From positions 1 to 56,796 of the forward strand of contig JAKOTU010000058.1 of the NCBI GenBank assembly GCA_029776155.1: 56,796 bases of DNA, written 5' to 3'. Positions 55,682 to 56,796 of the stretch are shown here, piece after piece. The stretch comes from Bacillota bacterium. GTDB taxonomy: Bacteria; Bacillota; Limnochordia; Darwinibacteriales; Darwinibacteriaceae. The first letter of the stretch is position 1. The number at the start of each line of letters is the position of its first letter. The translations under genes were made by a program, and so were the position numbers. The notes below the pieces were generated by a model, which did not search any database, was not told where the DNA came from, and worked only from the letters and a program-made list of their open reading frames with translations.

Positions 55682-56674
55682 ATGTTTGAAAAGAAAATCC
55701 AAAAATCAATGCTTTTCCTGAAGGAAATTACCACCGAACGTAGAAGATTGCACCCAGTGATAATGGTCCTGCGGAGCGGCTGCGGTAAGACCACCTTGGG
55801 CAAATCCATCCTGCAGCTGGTGCCGGTAACTGGCGGCGAATTTATCTACAACTTCGACGGGGAAGAAAAGGATCTGCGCAAGCTGTCCCCAGAAGAGATG
55901 ATGCAGGCCAGAAAAAGGCTGCAGATTGTGTTCCAGGATCCCTACTCTTCCCTCAATCCCGCCTTTACCATCTTTGGCTCCCTGCAGGATCCCTTAAAGA
56001 AGTTTGGGGTGAAGTCCAAGGAAGAGCGCAAGCGGATCATCGGAGACCTCTTGGAAGCTGTGAATCTACACCGGGATTACATGTACCGTTATCCCCACGA
56101 GTTCAGCGGGGGACAGCGGCAGAGAATTGGCATTGCCCGGGCCCTGTCTCTGCAGCCTGAACTGATTATCTGTGATGAGGCTGTGAGCGCCTTGGATGTC
56201 TCCATCCAGGCCCAGGTGCTCAACCTCCTGTTGGATCTGAAGGAGAAGCACAACCTGATCTACATTTTCATCAGCCACGATCTGAGCGTGGTGGAATACA
56301 TGAGCGACCGCATCGCGGTGATGTACTTGGGCAAAATCGTGGAACTGGCCCAAGCAGAAGCTCTGTTTGCCAACGCCCTGCACCCTTACACCCAGGCTTT
56401 GCTCTCCGCCATTCCCGTGGCGGAGGTAGGGAGGAAACGCAAGCGCATTGTGCTGGAGGGCAGCGTGCCCAGTCCCGTGAACCCTCCGCCGGGCTGTGCC
56501 TTTCATCCCCGCTGTCCCCAGGCTGGGGAAGTGTGCAGAAGTAAGGTGCCTGAGCTGAAGAAGTACCTGATCAACGGACAGGAACACCAGGTAGCCTGCC
56601 ACTTGGCCGAGGAAAGGGCGGGCGCGCTGGTCCCATCTGAAACAGTGGAGGTAGAAAAGCATGCAACTAACTGA
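55682..56674 (+). pseudogene. Oligopeptide ABC transporter ATPase (OppF-type), 5' end lost
   Basis: From about 55773 on the frame encodes a normal OppF/DppF-type ATPase: Q-loop QDPYSSLNP, signature FSGGQRQRIGIARAL, Walker B LIICDEAVSALDVS, H-loop ISHDLSVVEYM and the C-terminal GCAFHPRCPQA zinc-like motif of this group. The N-terminal approximately 40-50 residues (adenine-binding A-loop) are replaced by unrelated sequence, and Walker A reads VLRSGCGKTT instead of GESGCGKTT. The junction falls within the Walker A coding region, which is typical of recombination or misassembly. Its end overlaps the next gene by 14 bases. Confidence 0.8.
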
Positions 56675-56796
56675 GCTGAAAGGGGTTATCCCGCCCATTG
56701 CCACTCCCTTTGAGCAAGGGGGAGAGCTGGATCTTAAGTCGCTGCGCCAACTGACCAATTATCTCATTGAGAACGGCGTGCACGGCATCTTCTGCC
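56661..56796 (+). CDS. Dihydrodipicolinate synthase/N-acetylneuraminate lyase family protein, cut by window
   Basis: Only the first 45 codons lie in the window. MQLTELKGVIPPIATPFEQG and the later LRQLTNYLIENGVHGIFC match the start of DapA/NanA-type class I aldolases (beta-1 strand and the G-x-F-region). Whether it is a dihydrodipicolinate synthase or an N-acetylneuraminate lyase cannot be told here; the RpiR regulator and peptide-type ABC ATPase nearby favour the latter. It overlaps the ABC remnant by 14 bases. Confidence 0.8.
   Translation, partial: MQLTELKGVIPPIATPFEQGGELDLKSLRQLTNYLIENGVHGIFC

Overview
The window looks like chromosome of a moderately GC-rich Bacillota (Firmicutes) anaerobe. 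The grounds are a leucine T-box leader ahead of leuS, strong AGGAGG ribosome binding sites, frequent GTG and TTG starts, Firmicutes-type small proteins (DUF1540, DUF3343, UPF0173, DUF554), and an ADP-forming acyl-CoA synthetase with selenium genes. Lineage is an inference. No rRNA, tRNA, CRISPR, transposase or phage genes were seen. Layout: 1-13 kb carries envelope and signalling genes: an S41 protease-like lipoprotein cut by the window edge, an HD-GYP-like protein, two chemoreceptors (the first frameshifted), a DUF554 membrane protein, a beta-helix lipoprotein and a 1.1 k-residue BTAD-type ATPase regulator. 13-19.5 kb is a sugar region: a GH20 hexosaminidase, a HAD phosphatase that seems to start at CTG, and a complete araB-araD-araA operon turning L-arabinose into xylulose 5-phosphate. 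19.7-23.4 kb has a hybrid histidine kinase (frameshifted), its response regulator and an orphan amino-acid-type ABC ATPase. 23.4-26.9 kb has the TldE/TldD protease pair and a metal-dependent hydrolase. 26.9-30.5 kb holds a membrane acyltransferase-like gene, an exported protein that joins a VanX-type D-Ala-D-Ala dipeptidase to a guanine-deaminase-like domain, and a divergent exported alkaline phosphatase. 30.5-33.7 kb has a 5'-truncated aminotransferase and an ADP-forming acetyl-CoA synthetase. 34.3-37.4 kb is a sugar ABC importer (binding protein plus two permeases, no ATPase). 37.5-43.4 kb is a mosaic: nitroreductase, Dps with a palindromic operator on its promoter, cell-wall amidase, macro-domain protein, flavodoxin, a von Willebrand A gene with an internal amber codon, and a DUF5320/DUF134 pair. 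43.5-46.5 kb is a coupled MATE exporter and gamma-glutamyltransferase. 46.5-49.5 kb is a compact selenium operon: cysteine desulfurase-like, DUF3343, selD with an in-frame UGA at the catalytic position, and yedF. 49.6-51.8 kb is a tight trio (TIM-barrel isomerase, AAC(3)-like acetyltransferase, HD nucleotidase). 51.9-54.7 kb is leuS with its T-box. The end has an RpiR regulator, an ABC ATPase gene that has lost its 5' end and Walker A start, and the first codons of a DapA/NanA family aldolase, suggesting an amino-sugar or sialic-acid locus beyond the window. The most notable items are the exported VanX-deaminase fusion, the selenoprotein SelD in its selenium cassette, and a run of five damaged genes (two single-base frameshifts, one amber codon, two 5' truncations) that are either real decay or assembly error.
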